Assembly (NCBI GenBank): GCA_004322215.1
Contig: SCSM01000015.1
Span: 23,687-87,686 of the forward strand
Origin: Bacteroidota bacterium
GTDB lineage: Bacteria; Bacteroidota; Ignavibacteria; Kapaibacteriales; UBA2268
Direction of reading: 5' to 3'
DNA: 64,000 nucleotides
The notes beneath the pieces are model-generated. The model saw nothing but the letters and a program-made list of their open reading frames with translations, did not search any database and was not told the DNA's origin. Each line of letters begins with the position of its first letter. Position 1 is the stretch's first letter. Position numbers and translations under genes: made by a program. Shown here piece after piece: positions 51,715-60,940 of this stretch.

Positions 51715-53383
51715 TTATTCGTCCATTAACAATTCCATTCATAAAATTTTCATAATCGAGGCAGTTAACGACATCTTTTGCTTCGAGCCAGCCCTTGCGT
51801 GCGACTTTCACTCCGATGAAGACATCTTCGAGTGTCGAAGTTTTGTGTGAATCGGGATTGATAGCAATTCTCACTTCTTTTTCCTTTGCATAAATCACAT
51901 TCTCCCATGACAGGTCGAGACGGTATGGATTGGCATTGATTTCGATGATTTTTCCGTAATCGGCGGCGGCATCAATTATTTCGTTAATGTCAACTTCGTA
52001 AGGGAGCCGGGATGTCAGAAGACGTCCAGTCGGATGACCGAGAATTGTGGTGTATGGACTTGCTAATGCTGCAATCATTCTTTTTGTCATCTGCGATTTT
52101 GACATATTGAATGATGAATGAACGGAAACAACGACAATATCGAATTTCTCCAATACATCTTCGGGATAATCGAGTGAACCGTCAGTGAGAATGTCGGATT
52201 CGATCCCTTTGAGGATTTTTATTCCATGATTTTCTTCATTCAATTTGTCAATTTCCTCATGCTGCAGCTTAACCCGTTCGATTGATAATCCATTTGTATA
52301 GCCGGCACTACGGCTGTGGTCGCACATTGCTATGTAAGAAAAGCCAAGTTCTTTTGCCCTGAGAGCCATTTCGAGGATTGAATTTCTTCCGTCACTCCAG
52401 TTAGAATGGACGTGAAGCATGCCTTTCAAGTCTAAGTTTTCAATCAACCTTGGAATTTTGAATTGCTTTGCTTTTTCAAGTGCAGTAATACTTTCTCTCA
52501 GTTCAGGAGGAACAAACTGAATGCCGAGAGAATTATATAATTCTTCCTCCGAAGTAAACGAAAAGCTTGAATTAATTTCTTTAAATAGTTGAATAAAAGC
52601 TGAAGTATATTCATCTGAACCTGTTGACTGATGCAATTTGAGGATGTATTCATCGGGCTTAGCAAAATCAACTGTAACAGGAATGTTTTCATTTGTTAGA
52701 ATTAATAAATGTTTTTCAATTTGGTTAGCATTAAAAGTGGATTTGAAATCTTGGCACATTTCAAATGGATTATATGTTGAAACAACTATATGCAAATCAG
52801 TAATTGTTTCTGCAAAGCGTCTGTATGAGCCACTGATTTCTGCATCAAGAATTTGTGAATTTGACTTTAATTGATTTAATAAATTTTCTGCATATTCAAT
52901 AACTGAATTTTGCAGAAATAATCCTTTGGATGCTTTTTTGTGGGCAATACTGTTCAAAATGATTTCGATTGATTTGTCAGTGAAACCCTTTAATTTCTTA
53001 AGAGAGCCATTCAGGCATACTTCTTCAAGTTCATTTATTGATTTTACACCGAGTTGTTCGTAAACTAACTTTGTCTTTCTGGGACCCATAGAGTTGATTT
53101 TTGTGATGTCAACGAGTGATTCGGGAATTTCTGCAATAAGTTTTTCGTAATAACTGATTTTTCCAATCTGAACATACTCGGTCATTTTCTTTACTAAGGC
53201 ATCACCAAAGCCCTTGATATTGCTGAGAGTGCCTTCCTGAACTTCTTTTTGAATATCGAGCTGGTTTTCTCTGATAATTTCCGCTGCATTTGAGTAGGCA
53301 CGTGACTTGAAAGGGTTTTCACCCTTGATTTCAAGGAGAATTGCAATGTTATCGAGTATTTTTATTAATTTTTTGTCGGGCAT
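51698..53383 (-). CDS. PolX/PHP-family protein with damaged polymerase site
   Basis: Domains in order: helix-hairpin-helix (about 1-80), PolX fingers/palm (about 85-300) and PHP (about 325-560). PHP metal ligands are intact: LHVHSNWSDGR, AMCDHS, KGIESD, VVSVHSSFNMS, GHPTGR, INPDSH. The polymerase signature reads GSYRRFAETITDLHIVV, where PolX normally has DxD; the second Asp is His (residue 198), so catalysis is probably lost. The TGSDEY block and a third Asp (VDFAKPDEY) remain. The protein would keep 3'-5' exonuclease or endonuclease activity through PHP, useful in base repair. Start ATG at 53383 is preferred to the longer frame to 53407. Confidence 0.88.
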   Translation of the reverse strand: MPDKKLIKILDNIAILLEIKGENPFKSRAYSNAAEIIRENQLDIQKEVQEGTLSNIKGFGDALVKKMTEYVQIGKISYYEKLIAEIPESLVDITKINSMGPRKTKLVYEQLGVKSINELEEVCLNGSLKKLKGFTDKSIEIILNSIAHKKASKGLFLQNSVIEYAENLLNQLKSNSQILDAEISGSYRRFAETITDLHIVVSTYNPFEMCQDFKSTFNANQIEKHLLILTNENIPVTVDFAKPDEYILKLHQSTGSDEYTSAFIQLFKEINSSFSFTSEEELYNSLGIQFVPPELRESITALEKAKQFKIPRLIENLDLKGMLHVHSNWSDGRNSILEMALRAKELGFSYIAMCDHSRSAGYTNGLSIERVKLQHEEIDKLNEENHGIKILKGIESDILTDGSLDYPEDVLEKFDIVVVSVHSSFNMSKSQMTKRMIAALASPYTTILGHPTGRLLTSRLPYEVDINEIIDAAADYGKIIEINANPYRLDLSWENVIYAKEKEVRIAINPDSHKTSTLEDVFIGVKVARKGWLEAKDVVNCLDYENFMNGIVNGRISRGNS

Positions 53384-53424
53384 ATAAAAATAATTACTAT
53401 AATACAATTTGTTGTTTTATTAAT

Positions 53425-53554
53425 GATTAGCCACGACTTTTAAATCGGGGTGGAAGTTCATCACCATATAATCGGATTTATCCACTTAAAATAAATGACT
53501 AAAGTCAGAATCATTTGGTAGAAACTTCCCCCTATCTGAAGATAGGGGCTATTC
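53425..53554 (-). repeat. 130-bp fold-back repeat, copy B
   Basis: Read on the minus strand it begins GAATAGCCCCTATCTTCAGA and ends with CGTGGCTAATC. It carries the same core GACTTTAGTCA...ATTTTAAG...GGATAAATCC as copy A at 16170-16300, in opposite orientation. Both ends form hairpins. It fills the gap 53384-53685 together with AT-rich sequence. Confidence 0.75.
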
Positions 53555-53685
53555 AAAAAATAAAGAACGTTTTTTATTTATCATAATTTTATTTTTATAA
53601 TGTAATAAGGTTTGATATGGGCTGATATTGCCTGTTACAAAGGTTGAAAAGGAATTATAAGGTTAATTAGAAAAAATATTACCAA

Positions 53686-54408
53686 TTATTTTATTTCGTA
53701 ATCAACCAATACTGCTTCCCAGTTGCTTTTAAAATCTTCATTATTGTTTTTGAACCCATACCAATTATAAAAAATATTAACTACTCCAATGCCTTTTGCA
53801 TACCAGGTATGTTCAATCATGTGTAATTCATCTTTTTCTTCAGGACTTTTTGAGTGGTCAATTTCAATGATGATTTCCTCAAAGATAAATTCCTCTAATG
53901 TTAATTTATTACCTTTGAGAATAAATTCTTTTTGTCTCCCTTTTGAAATATATATTTTGTGATAATAATCAATTTTATTATACTGATTGTGTTCATTCCA
54001 GACTGTGTCACCATGAGAATTAAAATCTGCGAATGGAATCCAGTATAGAGTGCTAACAGTATCAACTCTAATTCCAATTGTTCGATAAAGTTTGCAATCA
54101 TAAAAATAATACTTATTATAGGTATATTGAGAACCATCATCAATATCCGTTTTTATTATACCTTTTCGTCCTTCGGTATATATAATACTATCAATTCTTA
54201 ATCTATAAGTACTCATTGTATCAGGTTCACGATTACCAAAGGAATCGAGAGAATAACATTCATATTTCCACCAGGAACCTAAAGTTTGTACTTCATAATC
54301 AGTCATACAGCGAGAATCAACAGGTTGTACTACATTTTCTTTACATGAATTTAGAATTACAGTTGTTGAAGAAATTAAAAGCAATAAAAATTTTGTAATC
54401 AGTTTCAT
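53686..54408 (-). CDS. Lipoprotein, tandem paralogue 4
   Basis: This 240-residue lipoprotein is the last of four tandem paralogues. Signal peptide with lipobox ILNSC (Cys22). Shared blocks: YEVQTLGSWWKYECYSLDSFGNRE near the front, WYAKGIGVVNIFYN late, and a final VLVDYEIK. The body is beta-rich and strongly diverged from the other copies. Function unknown; anchored to the inner or outer membrane. Confidence 0.75.
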   Translation of the reverse strand: MKLITKFLLLLISSTTVILNSCKENVVQPVDSRCMTDYEVQTLGSWWKYECYSLDSFGNREPDTMSTYRLRIDSIIYTEGRKGIIKTDIDDGSQYTYNKYYFYDCKLYRTIGIRVDTVSTLYWIPFADFNSHGDTVWNEHNQYNKIDYYHKIYISKGRQKEFILKGNKLTLEEFIFEEIIIEIDHSKSPEEKDELHMIEHTWYAKGIGVVNIFYNWYGFKNNNEDFKSNWEAVLVDYEIK

Positions 54409-54435
54409 TTTTGCACCTGAGAAATCTAATAAATA

Positions 54436-55170
54436 TTATTTTATTTCGTAATCAATTAATACAAATTCCTTTCCGGCTTTTGATGGAGAAGGAACATCTA
54501 ATAATGAATTTATTTCATTTAGTCTTTGATGAATTATACCAACATTTTTTCCATACCAAGTATGAATTATAAATTTTAGTGTATCATTATATTTGTATCC
54601 GTCTATTAAATCATTTGATATCCAAATTTCTTCCGAAACAAATTCTTGTGCCTGTATTGACATTCCTTTTATTTGATAATTTCTCTGTCCGCCTTTTTTA
54701 AATATCCAGGTATAATGAGTTTCACAATGCATTCCTGTCGAATCTTTTATTATAAGAGTGTCTTCAAGAGCCCATTGTTCAGAGTTAAAATCTGCATATA
54801 CTATCCAACCATATTTTTCAATAAATTCAGGATAATTTAAATATTGTAAAAATTTTCCATTTTTAATAGCATAAAATAACATTCCATCAACAGTCGTATC
54901 AGGATTCTCCGTTTTAATGGCAATATTGAAGGCTTGTATTCCGGCAATTACTTGAATATCAGAAACATAATAAGTATATAATCTTTTATTATATCTTGTT
55001 CCAAGAGGGTCTATATCATAATACTCATACTTCCACCAGGAGCCAATTGTTAGAGGCATGTAATCAGCCATAGTTTCTGATTGCTGAGGATTCGTGATAT
55101 TATCTTTTGTACATGATAAAATAATAATAAAAGAAAAAACTACAATCAATAATTTTGAAATCAACTTCAT
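54436..55170 (-). CDS. Lipoprotein, tandem paralogue 3
   Basis: 244 residues with lipobox IILSC (Cys20). The first ~48 residues (to MADYMPLTIGSWWKYEYYDI) and ~90 bp of upstream DNA are almost identical to the neighbour at 55288-56013, whereas the body differs strongly. Shared late block WYGKNVGIIHQRLN and end VLIDYEIK. The gene begins 117 bases after the end of the next copy, and 27 bases separate it from the following gene, so the four can form an operon. Confidence 0.75.
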   Translation of the reverse strand: MKLISKLLIVVFSFIIILSCTKDNITNPQQSETMADYMPLTIGSWWKYEYYDIDPLGTRYNKRLYTYYVSDIQVIAGIQAFNIAIKTENPDTTVDGMLFYAIKNGKFLQYLNYPEFIEKYGWIVYADFNSEQWALEDTLIIKDSTGMHCETHYTWIFKKGGQRNYQIKGMSIQAQEFVSEEIWISNDLIDGYKYNDTLKFIIHTWYGKNVGIIHQRLNEINSLLDVPSPSKAGKEFVLIDYEIK

Positions 55171-55262
55171 TTTCGCACCTTCGAAAAATCTATGTCAATA
55201 TATTTATTTCGTTGAACAGTGCTTTTTTTTAACCGACAATATATGCGGTTTTATATAATATT
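55026..55262 (-). repeat. Duplicated promoter plus N-terminal block (copy in paralogue 3)
   Basis: About 235 bp from upstream of the start to codon ~48 of the gene at 54436-55170 is nearly identical to 55869-56104. The upstream part contains CCGACAATATATGCGGT, which also occurs in the other copy with one or two changes. Confidence 0.7.
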
Positions 55263-55287
55263 TATCAGAGATGGATTAACGAATAAT

Positions 55288-56013
55288 TTATTTTACATAA
55301 TAATCAATTAAGACGGATTCATCATGAATCATTATATAAGGCAAAGGATAATTTGTACCTGTATATTTAAGAGTTGATTCACCATAAATATATCCAACAT
55401 TTTTCCCAAACCAATTATGAGCTGTTGAAATAGTGGAATCAATAATATCAAATCCGTCCTTTCTATATTTAATGATATAAATCCCTTCAGAAACAAATTC
55501 AATTCCATGAATTATTTTGTTCTTTATTGTAAAATCTTTTTCCGCTCCTTTTTTTAATGTCATCCTATCGTGGTTTTCCTTAGTGGTTCCAGAATATTCA
55601 GTAATATAGGTTGTATCTTTTAAAACAATAGAATCAAATTTAAAATCTGCATAAACGAACCATCCAATATCCTGAGCATGAGGATAATACAATAACAATT
55701 TTTCATTTTCAATTGTGTAATATACAACTTCGTCAATTGAATCAGTATTTTCTTTTTGCCCAGTTAAAACAATTGCATTCTTACCATCTACGATTTTAGT
55801 GCCTGTTATTGTAAAAATGCCAGTAGTTTTATTATACCTATTACCTAATCCATCAATATTATATAAATCATACTTCCACCAGGAGCCAATTGTTAGAGGC
55901 ATGTAATCAGCCATAGTTTCTGATTGCTGAGGATTCGTGGTATTATCTTTTGTACATGATAAAAGAAAAATAAAGGAAAAAACAATTAATAATAATTTTG
56001 AAATCAACTTCAT
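55288..56013 (-). CDS. Lipoprotein, tandem paralogue 2
   Basis: 241 residues with lipobox LLSC (Cys20). The front matches paralogue 3 nearly base for base (CTKDNTTNPQQSETMADYMP). The body is unrelated at DNA level but keeps the pattern ...NWFGKNVGYIYGES... and end VLIDYYVK. The sharp change from identity to divergence after about codon 48 suggests recombination of a common front with different bodies. Confidence 0.75.
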   Translation of the reverse strand: MKLISKLLLIVFSFIFLLSCTKDNTTNPQQSETMADYMPLTIGSWWKYDLYNIDGLGNRYNKTTGIFTITGTKIVDGKNAIVLTGQKENTDSIDEVVYYTIENEKLLLYYPHAQDIGWFVYADFKFDSIVLKDTTYITEYSGTTKENHDRMTLKKGAEKDFTIKNKIIHGIEFVSEGIYIIKYRKDGFDIIDSTISTAHNWFGKNVGYIYGESTLKYTGTNYPLPYIMIHDESVLIDYYVK

Positions 56014-56104
56014 ATTCGCACCTTCGAAAATCTATGTCAATATATTTATTTCGTTGAACAGTGCTTTTTTTAACCGACAATATATGTGGTTTAATATATC
56101 ATTT
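55869..56104 (-). repeat. Duplicated promoter plus N-terminal block (copy in paralogue 2)
   Basis: Partner of the repeat at 55026-55262; only a few base differences, including a one-base length change in an A run and a T run. It spans the start codon at 56013. Confidence 0.7.
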
Positions 56105-56128
56105 ATTCAAGAAGAATTTACTGATATT

Positions 56129-56848
56129 TTATTTTACATAATAATCAATTAAAAGCGATTCATAACCCTGGCGTTCGTAGCCGAGATTTTTCGTCATAAT
56201 GTATTTGCTGTACACCCAGCCGATTCCTTTGCAGTACAAATCCTGGTTAATGGATTCCATATCTGTTTTGAGAGTATCCTTCGGTGTAATTGTCGTAATA
56301 CGCTGCATGTAATTTGTTATGAATTCCTGTGTTTTTAAAGTCTGATTCTGATAATTAAAATCAATTATTCCTCCTTTTGAAACTGATGTCTTTTCATAAT
56401 ATTCGGTTTTGATACTTAAAGTATCCCTTTTTATATTTTTTTCGACTATTAGCCATTCAAATTCAGAGAGGTCAGCAGACTTAACCCAGGGGATGGAATC
56501 GCCATCCGAATATTTGAGATTCAGATAGGCAAATAATTTACTGCCTTCTATTGCTAAATAATTTGTGATTTTGATTGTGGTATCCTCACGCCTGCTATAT
56601 GTAACGAGAACGACAGCGTTTTTTCCTTCGTAAAATATTGAATTTTCGACGACGACGGAATCAACTGAGATTTTATTGAGCCGGACTCCGTTTGAATCGA
56701 GCACCCAATTATCATACTTCCACCAATTTCCGATTGATGACGGAAAATACTCCGACATATATGAATCAACAGTCGGCGGAATAGTGCTGTTGCAGGATAT
56801 AATGATTATTGATAGCAACAGAAGAAGTAAATATTTTTTTATTTTCAT
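56129..56848 (-). CDS. Lipoprotein, tandem paralogue 1
   Basis: 239 residues with lipobox IISC (Cys19). It shares MSEYFPSSIGNWWKYDNWVLDSNG and the late block LYCKGIGWVYSKYI with the other three, and ends LLIDYYVK. It is the first gene of the leftward group and the most diverged at its front, so it may be the oldest copy. A roughly 50-base gap separates it from the CoA-transferase. Confidence 0.75.
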   Translation of the reverse strand: MKIKKYLLLLLLSIIIISCNSTIPPTVDSYMSEYFPSSIGNWWKYDNWVLDSNGVRLNKISVDSVVVENSIFYEGKNAVVLVTYSRREDTTIKITNYLAIEGSKLFAYLNLKYSDGDSIPWVKSADLSEFEWLIVEKNIKRDTLSIKTEYYEKTSVSKGGIIDFNYQNQTLKTQEFITNYMQRITTITPKDTLKTDMESINQDLYCKGIGWVYSKYIMTKNLGYERQGYESLLIDYYVK

Positions 56849-56901
56849 ACAATACCTTAAATTTTTACTATATGATATAACTACTTGAATAATTTAATAT
56901 T

Positions 56902-58095
56902 TTATATCACTCCTTCTTTTTCCAATTCTTTTAATTCATCAGATGAATAACCGAGTTGTGTAAGTATTTCATCAGTATGCTCCGAAAGCAAGGGCGGTGG
57001 CGATTCAACATTCCCCGGTGTCTTATCAAATTTCGCAGTCATATTAAATAATTTGACATCGCCAATTCCTTTAATGTTATGCGTACTGAAAGTTTTCCTG
57101 TACTCTACCTGCGGTGAGGTCAGTGCTGCTTCAAGTGTAAGAATAGCACCCGACGGTACATCATGTTCGTTGAGCAAATCAACCCAATAATCTGTTGTGT
57201 TCAGTATAAGCTTTTCTTCGAGATATGGAGTTAGTGCAAAACGGTTTTTCTTGCGTGCATCGCGTTCCTTGAAACGCGGGTCTTCTTTTAATTCGGGAAC
57301 ACCGAGCAATTCAGTAACCGATTCCCATTGCTCTTGCTTGTTAGCAGCTATGTTGATATATCCGTCTTTCGTTTTGAAAGTACCCGAAGGTGCGGCAGTG
57401 AAATTGTCATTACCGAGGAGCTGCGGTTCTTGTCCACCTATCATAAGATTAGCAGCGACCCAGCCCATCATAGGCATGATGGAATCGAGCAAGGCAATAT
57501 CAATGAACTGCCCTTCGCCTGTCCTCTCCATGTGATAAAGAGCTGCCATTACTGCAAAAGCGGCATTCAATCCGCCGACTGTGTCGCAAAGAGGAAAGCC
57601 GGCACGAAGAGGATTCAACCGTTCATCTCCATTGATTGCCATGACGCCGCTCAAACCTTGGATAATCTGGTCATAAGCGGGTTTGAATGCATCCGGACCG
57701 GATTGACCGAAACCGGAAATAGCGCAGTAAATCAATCGGGGATTTATCTCTTTCAGTTGAGCATAACCTACACCAAGCCGGTCCATTACTCCCGGCCGGA
57801 AATTTTCAACAAGTATGTCAGATGTGTTAACCAGTTTTATGAAAATCTCTTTTGCTTTTTCTTTTTTCAGATTAAGAGTAACAGATTTCTTGTTTGCATT
57901 CTGAGCGATGAAGCTTGTACCCATCAGCTTTTGATTATATTCAGGTACGCAACCGAGCTTACGGGCAAGGTCACCTTCGCTGGGATTTTCGATTTTGATG
58001 ACTTCGGCTCCGAGCCAGGCAAGATGCAATGTTGTGAATGGACCTGATAACACATTAGTTAAATCAAGTACTCTTATTCCTTCTAACAATTTCAT
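56902..58095 (-). CDS. CoA-transferase family III (CaiB/BaiF)
   Basis: This 397-residue enzyme moves CoA between acids. Family blocks: VLDLTNVLSGPFTTLHLAWLGAEVIKIENP at the N-terminus, ENFRPGVMDRLGVGY, YCAISGFGQSGPDAFKPAYDQIIQGLSGV, and FPLCDTVGG with the catalytic Asp. The second nucleotide region is GQFIDIALLDSIMPMMGW. The substrate cannot be told from sequence. It lies beside unrelated genes and gives no pathway context. Confidence 0.92.
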   Translation of the reverse strand: MKLLEGIRVLDLTNVLSGPFTTLHLAWLGAEVIKIENPSEGDLARKLGCVPEYNQKLMGTSFIAQNANKKSVTLNLKKEKAKEIFIKLVNTSDILVENFRPGVMDRLGVGYAQLKEINPRLIYCAISGFGQSGPDAFKPAYDQIIQGLSGVMAINGDERLNPLRAGFPLCDTVGGLNAAFAVMAALYHMERTGEGQFIDIALLDSIMPMMGWVAANLMIGGQEPQLLGNDNFTAAPSGTFKTKDGYINIAANKQEQWESVTELLGVPELKEDPRFKERDARKKNRFALTPYLEEKLILNTTDYWVDLLNEHDVPSGAILTLEAALTSPQVEYRKTFSTHNIKGIGDVKLFNMTAKFDKTPGNVESPPPLLSEHTDEILTQLGYSSDELKELEKEGVI

Positions 58096-58123
58096 ATTTA
58101 TCTTTCAATTTTTAAAATTTTCA

Positions 58124-58159
58124 ATTCTGCAATTTTCAATAAATTCTGCAATTTTCAAT
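58124..58159 (+). repeat. Short tandem direct repeat
   Basis: ATTCTGCAATTTTCAAT occurs at 58124-58140 and again at 58143-58159. It lies just upstream of the CoA-transferase start. The gap 58096-58455 otherwise holds AT-rich DNA with no gene seen. Confidence 0.45.
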
Positions 58160-58455
58160 GAATAATTATTTAACGGATAATAAAAATCGAATGAGTTATA
58201 ATTATTAATCAATCATTAACCTTCATCATCAAATAACAAATTAATTTAATATATTAAAATAATTTTATATTATTCCCGATTAATTAAATAACTTTATAAT
58301 AATGTCATAAAATTTCGTGCTGAGCGTTGTCGAAGCATGATTTCCTTTTTGATTCTTAACATTTCGGCTACTCTCAATGTGACATTCAACTTTGAATATT
58401 AAATAGTAATAATATAACATAAAATTTTATTAATTACTCATACTTGATTCAGGGG

Positions 58456-59022
58456 ATGAATACAAAGAATAAAGTACTTGTGATTGAAGACAGCGAAGAT
58501 TTTCTTACTCCATTAAGAACATTTCTGATGTTGAATGATTATGATGTACTAACAGCAGAAACAGGTAAGGAAGCACTCGACAAAATAATGGAGGAACCCG
58601 ATGCCATTATCCTCGACTTGGGACTACCCGATATGGAAGGCATTGACGTCCTGAAAGAAATAAAAAGAATAACGGAAATTCCTGTACTCGTTTTATCGGC
58701 AAGAGACAGCAAGAACGATTTTGAATCTGCTTTTTCGAATGGTGCAGACGATTATATAACAAAATCAAATTTAAAAGAAGAACTTATAGTAGTTAAATTA
58801 AATAATTTAATCGGCAGAAATAAACAAACCGGGTCAAATGCTCTATTCGGCAATGGAAAATTATACATTGACTTTCGAACAAAGGTTGTACGGGTAAACG
58901 ATACCAAAGTACATCTGACCGAACGTGAGTACGAGCTTTTGGAATTATTTGCCCAAAATGCAGGTAAGTTATTAGAAAATGAATCCATTTTTAGGAAAAT
59001 TTGGGGTGATACTTACTCATAA
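58456..59022 (+). CDS. OmpR-type response regulator, truncated by an in-frame stop
   Basis: The receiver (VIEDSEDF, phosphoacceptor Asp in IILDLGLPDMEG, Ser in VLSARDS, Lys in YITKSN) is followed by the winged-helix domain (VRVNDTKVHLTEREYELLELFAQNAGKLLENESIFRKIWGDTYS). TAA at 59020-59022 stops it there. The same frame then continues with the rest of the domain to 59139 (ESYVRMLIKNLREKIEE ... RGYILVK). So one nonsense change has removed the recognition helix, unless read through. Start ATG 58456 is preferred; a TTG at 58444 would add four residues. No kinase is adjacent. Confidence 0.85.
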   Translation: MNTKNKVLVIEDSEDFLTPLRTFLMLNDYDVLTAETGKEALDKIMEEPDAIILDLGLPDMEGIDVLKEIKRITEIPVLVLSARDSKNDFESAFSNGADDYITKSNLKEELIVVKLNNLIGRNKQTGSNALFGNGKLYIDFRTKVVRVNDTKVHLTEREYELLELFAQNAGKLLENESIFRKIWGDTYS

Positions 59023-59139
59023 ACTGAAAGCTATGTCAGGATGCTTATAAAAAACCTGAGAGAAAAAATCGAAGAGGATGCAACAAATCCGAAAATACTT
59101 GTTACAGAACGCACAAGGGGATATATTTTAGTTAAATAA
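59023..59139 (+). pseudogene. Detached C-terminal part of the OmpR-type regulator
   Basis: Same frame as the upstream regulator, directly after its stop. It encodes the recognition helix and wing expected of the trans_reg_C domain (VRMLIKNLREKIEEDATNP; ILVTERTRGYILVK). It has no start codon of its own. No frameshift is needed to join the parts, only a change of the stop codon. Confidence 0.75.
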
Positions 59140-59308
59140 AAAAATAAATTTTATGTATATGAAATCTATACGAAAATTATACGAAAATTATATTTTTTTT
59201 GAAATAATAAAAGACTATTTTTGGGGTGAATCATTACTAAAAGCCATTCCTCTGTTCGGAATGGGGAAAGTATGAACAACAAAATCATTCACGAACAAGT
59301 GGAGGTTT

Positions 59309-59404
59309 ATGGATTATACAACTTCACAGCATACAAAACGTAACATATCACGCTCAAAGCGTCCGATGAGCTTAAAAAAGAGCCAGCGAAATCACTTTCA
59401 CTGA
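59309..59404 (+). CDS. Possible small basic ORF
   Basis: A 31-residue frame (starting DYTTSQHTKRNISRSKRPMS) follows a good RBS GGAGG with a 3-base spacer. It is basic and Ser/Lys/Arg-rich, with no recognised family. A hairpin CCATTCC/GGAATGG lies just upstream near 59253-59273. The gap 59140-59518 contains nothing else that looks like a gene. Coding is uncertain. Confidence 0.3.
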   Translation: MDYTTSQHTKRNISRSKRPMSLKKSQRNHFH

Positions 59405-59518
59405 CTCCGAACGAAACCGTTCTCACCCGCAGACTAAAGTTATGAGCTAAGGAATGCGTATGTAAGAGCAAAAATAATGAATAATTGTTTTTGTTTCACA
59501 ATTTATTAGGAGATTAAA

Positions 59519-60118
59519 ATGAAAAAAATATTTGTTTCTATGTTATTTGGATTAATCATATTTCTACATTATAAATCTCAAACTCAAGCTCCAAATGCAT
59601 GTTTTGATGGTTGTATTAATGTAGATACTACTTTTTTTTGCTGGGATTGTGTAGCAGGTAATTTTTATCGATTTACAATTGGAAATTGTATTTTTCAACC
59701 GGTATTTGATGTTTATCATTGCTCTGGTCCACCAGATGAAGTTAAGATCTATATTAAAACTTTAACTACAATGCCACCATATTGTGGATGTTGTTTATTA
59801 ACACCAGCAGATATACTACCTATTGCTTTTGATAATATAATTCAACGCGCACCTTGGCTATATTCTTATTATCTTGATACATTATCTTTAGGAGGTTGTC
59901 TTACTAATATAAAATTAATAACACCAGTATGTTGGTCAAATGATATTAATGAATGTCTTTGGCATGCTTGTGATTTGTCGTCATGTTGTATTAAAAATTT
60001 TAATATCTGCAAGGATTCTTGTGGTATTATTACCACTCAGTTAACAGAATCTATAGTTGCAGTGCCATGTGATAGCACTGCAGATTCAACTTGTAGATAT
60101 AATATCTATTGCCGTTAA
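59519..60118 (+). CDS. Cysteine-rich secreted protein
   Basis: The 199-residue protein has a signal peptide (MKKIFVSMLFGLIIFLHYKSQ) and about 20 cysteines in the mature part, often in pairs (CWDC, CGCC, SCC). This suggests a compact disulfide-bonded extracellular domain. No family is recognised and no T9SS sorting domain is visible. An RBS (AGGAG) precedes the ATG. A hairpin follows the stop. The next gene is on the same strand 84 bases on, and also carries Cys-rich segments. Confidence 0.7.
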   Translation: MKKIFVSMLFGLIIFLHYKSQTQAPNACFDGCINVDTTFFCWDCVAGNFYRFTIGNCIFQPVFDVYHCSGPPDEVKIYIKTLTTMPPYCGCCLLTPADILPIAFDNIIQRAPWLYSYYLDTLSLGGCLTNIKLITPVCWSNDINECLWHACDLSSCCIKNFNICKDSCGIITTQLTESIVAVPCDSTADSTCRYNIYCR

Positions 60119-60132
60119 AAGGTTTTACTACT

Positions 60133-60168
60133 AACCTGTCGGGATCATTATTTTGGTTCTGACAGGTT
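60133..60168 (+). terminator. Hairpin downstream of Cys-rich gene
   Basis: AACCTGTC at 60133-60140 and GACAGGTT at 60161-60168 form an 8-bp stem with a 20-base loop, followed by TCAATTTTAATA. It may end transcription or protect the messenger before the next gene. Confidence 0.5.
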
Positions 60169-60202
60169 TCAATTTTAATATAAATTTATTATCAGAAAAA
60201 AA

Positions 60203-60859
60203 ATGAAAAAGTTTTTAATTATTATTTTATCAATTCAGGTTATTTACAATACACTACTTTATTCTAAAGAAATGGTATCCATAAAATGCATTGCTCCACA
60301 TGATACTTGTAAACTTGATCCTAATATTTGGATTTTGGATTTGAATACTGATAATAGGTATGATGCCTGCTTATACAGAACTTGCGGTGGCTTAATTTCA
60401 AATCATAATCTTATGGATAATTCTACTGCTTTATTAAATAATGATATAACAGCGTTCTTAATAAATGGATTAGTAGAAACAAAAAACTTTCAATTTTATT
60501 TTTATGACCCTAATAAAAATAATTTTATATGTAAACTTTATTATGATAGTAATTATCAATGTTCTGTTTTAATTGATTATACAAGGAATGAAAATCAAAC
60601 AATAAATTACGAAGAAGCAGATGAATATTTCTTTACTCAACAGTTTGGCAGTCTATTTATTATAACAAAAAAAACTGATATAAATGTTCAGTTAGTTATG
60701 CTTTGCAGCATAGACGGACGAATTATAACTTATCTTCAAAATGTTGAAGTCTGGCAACGGTTTGTTTTTGATCTGTATGAGCAATCATCCGGTATATATT
60801 TTATCCACTTCATAGCACCGGATAAATCTTTGACAAAGAAAATTATATATTTGAGATAA
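60203..60859 (+). CDS. Secreted protein with T9SS-type C-terminal region
   Basis: The 218-residue protein has a signal peptide (about 1-22). The middle is Cys-bearing (KCIAPHDTCKL; ACLYRTCGGL) with no recognised motif. The last 70 residues (VQLVMLCSIDGRIITYLQNVE ... SSGIYFIHFIAPDKSLTKKIIYLR) are a T9SS sorting domain that lacks the usual YPNP entry. It probably belongs with the Cys-rich gene upstream. Confidence 0.7.
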   Translation: MKKFLIIILSIQVIYNTLLYSKEMVSIKCIAPHDTCKLDPNIWILDLNTDNRYDACLYRTCGGLISNHNLMDNSTALLNNDITAFLINGLVETKNFQFYFYDPNKNNFICKLYYDSNYQCSVLIDYTRNENQTINYEEADEYFFTQQFGSLFIITKKTDINVQLVMLCSIDGRIITYLQNVEVWQRFVFDLYEQSSGIYFIHFIAPDKSLTKKIIYLR

Positions 60860-60940
60860 TAAAATTATGAAAATGATAAAATTCAAATAAAATTTTGTTT
60901 ATAATTTTTAAATAATTAATTTAGAAAAAAAGGCAATAAT

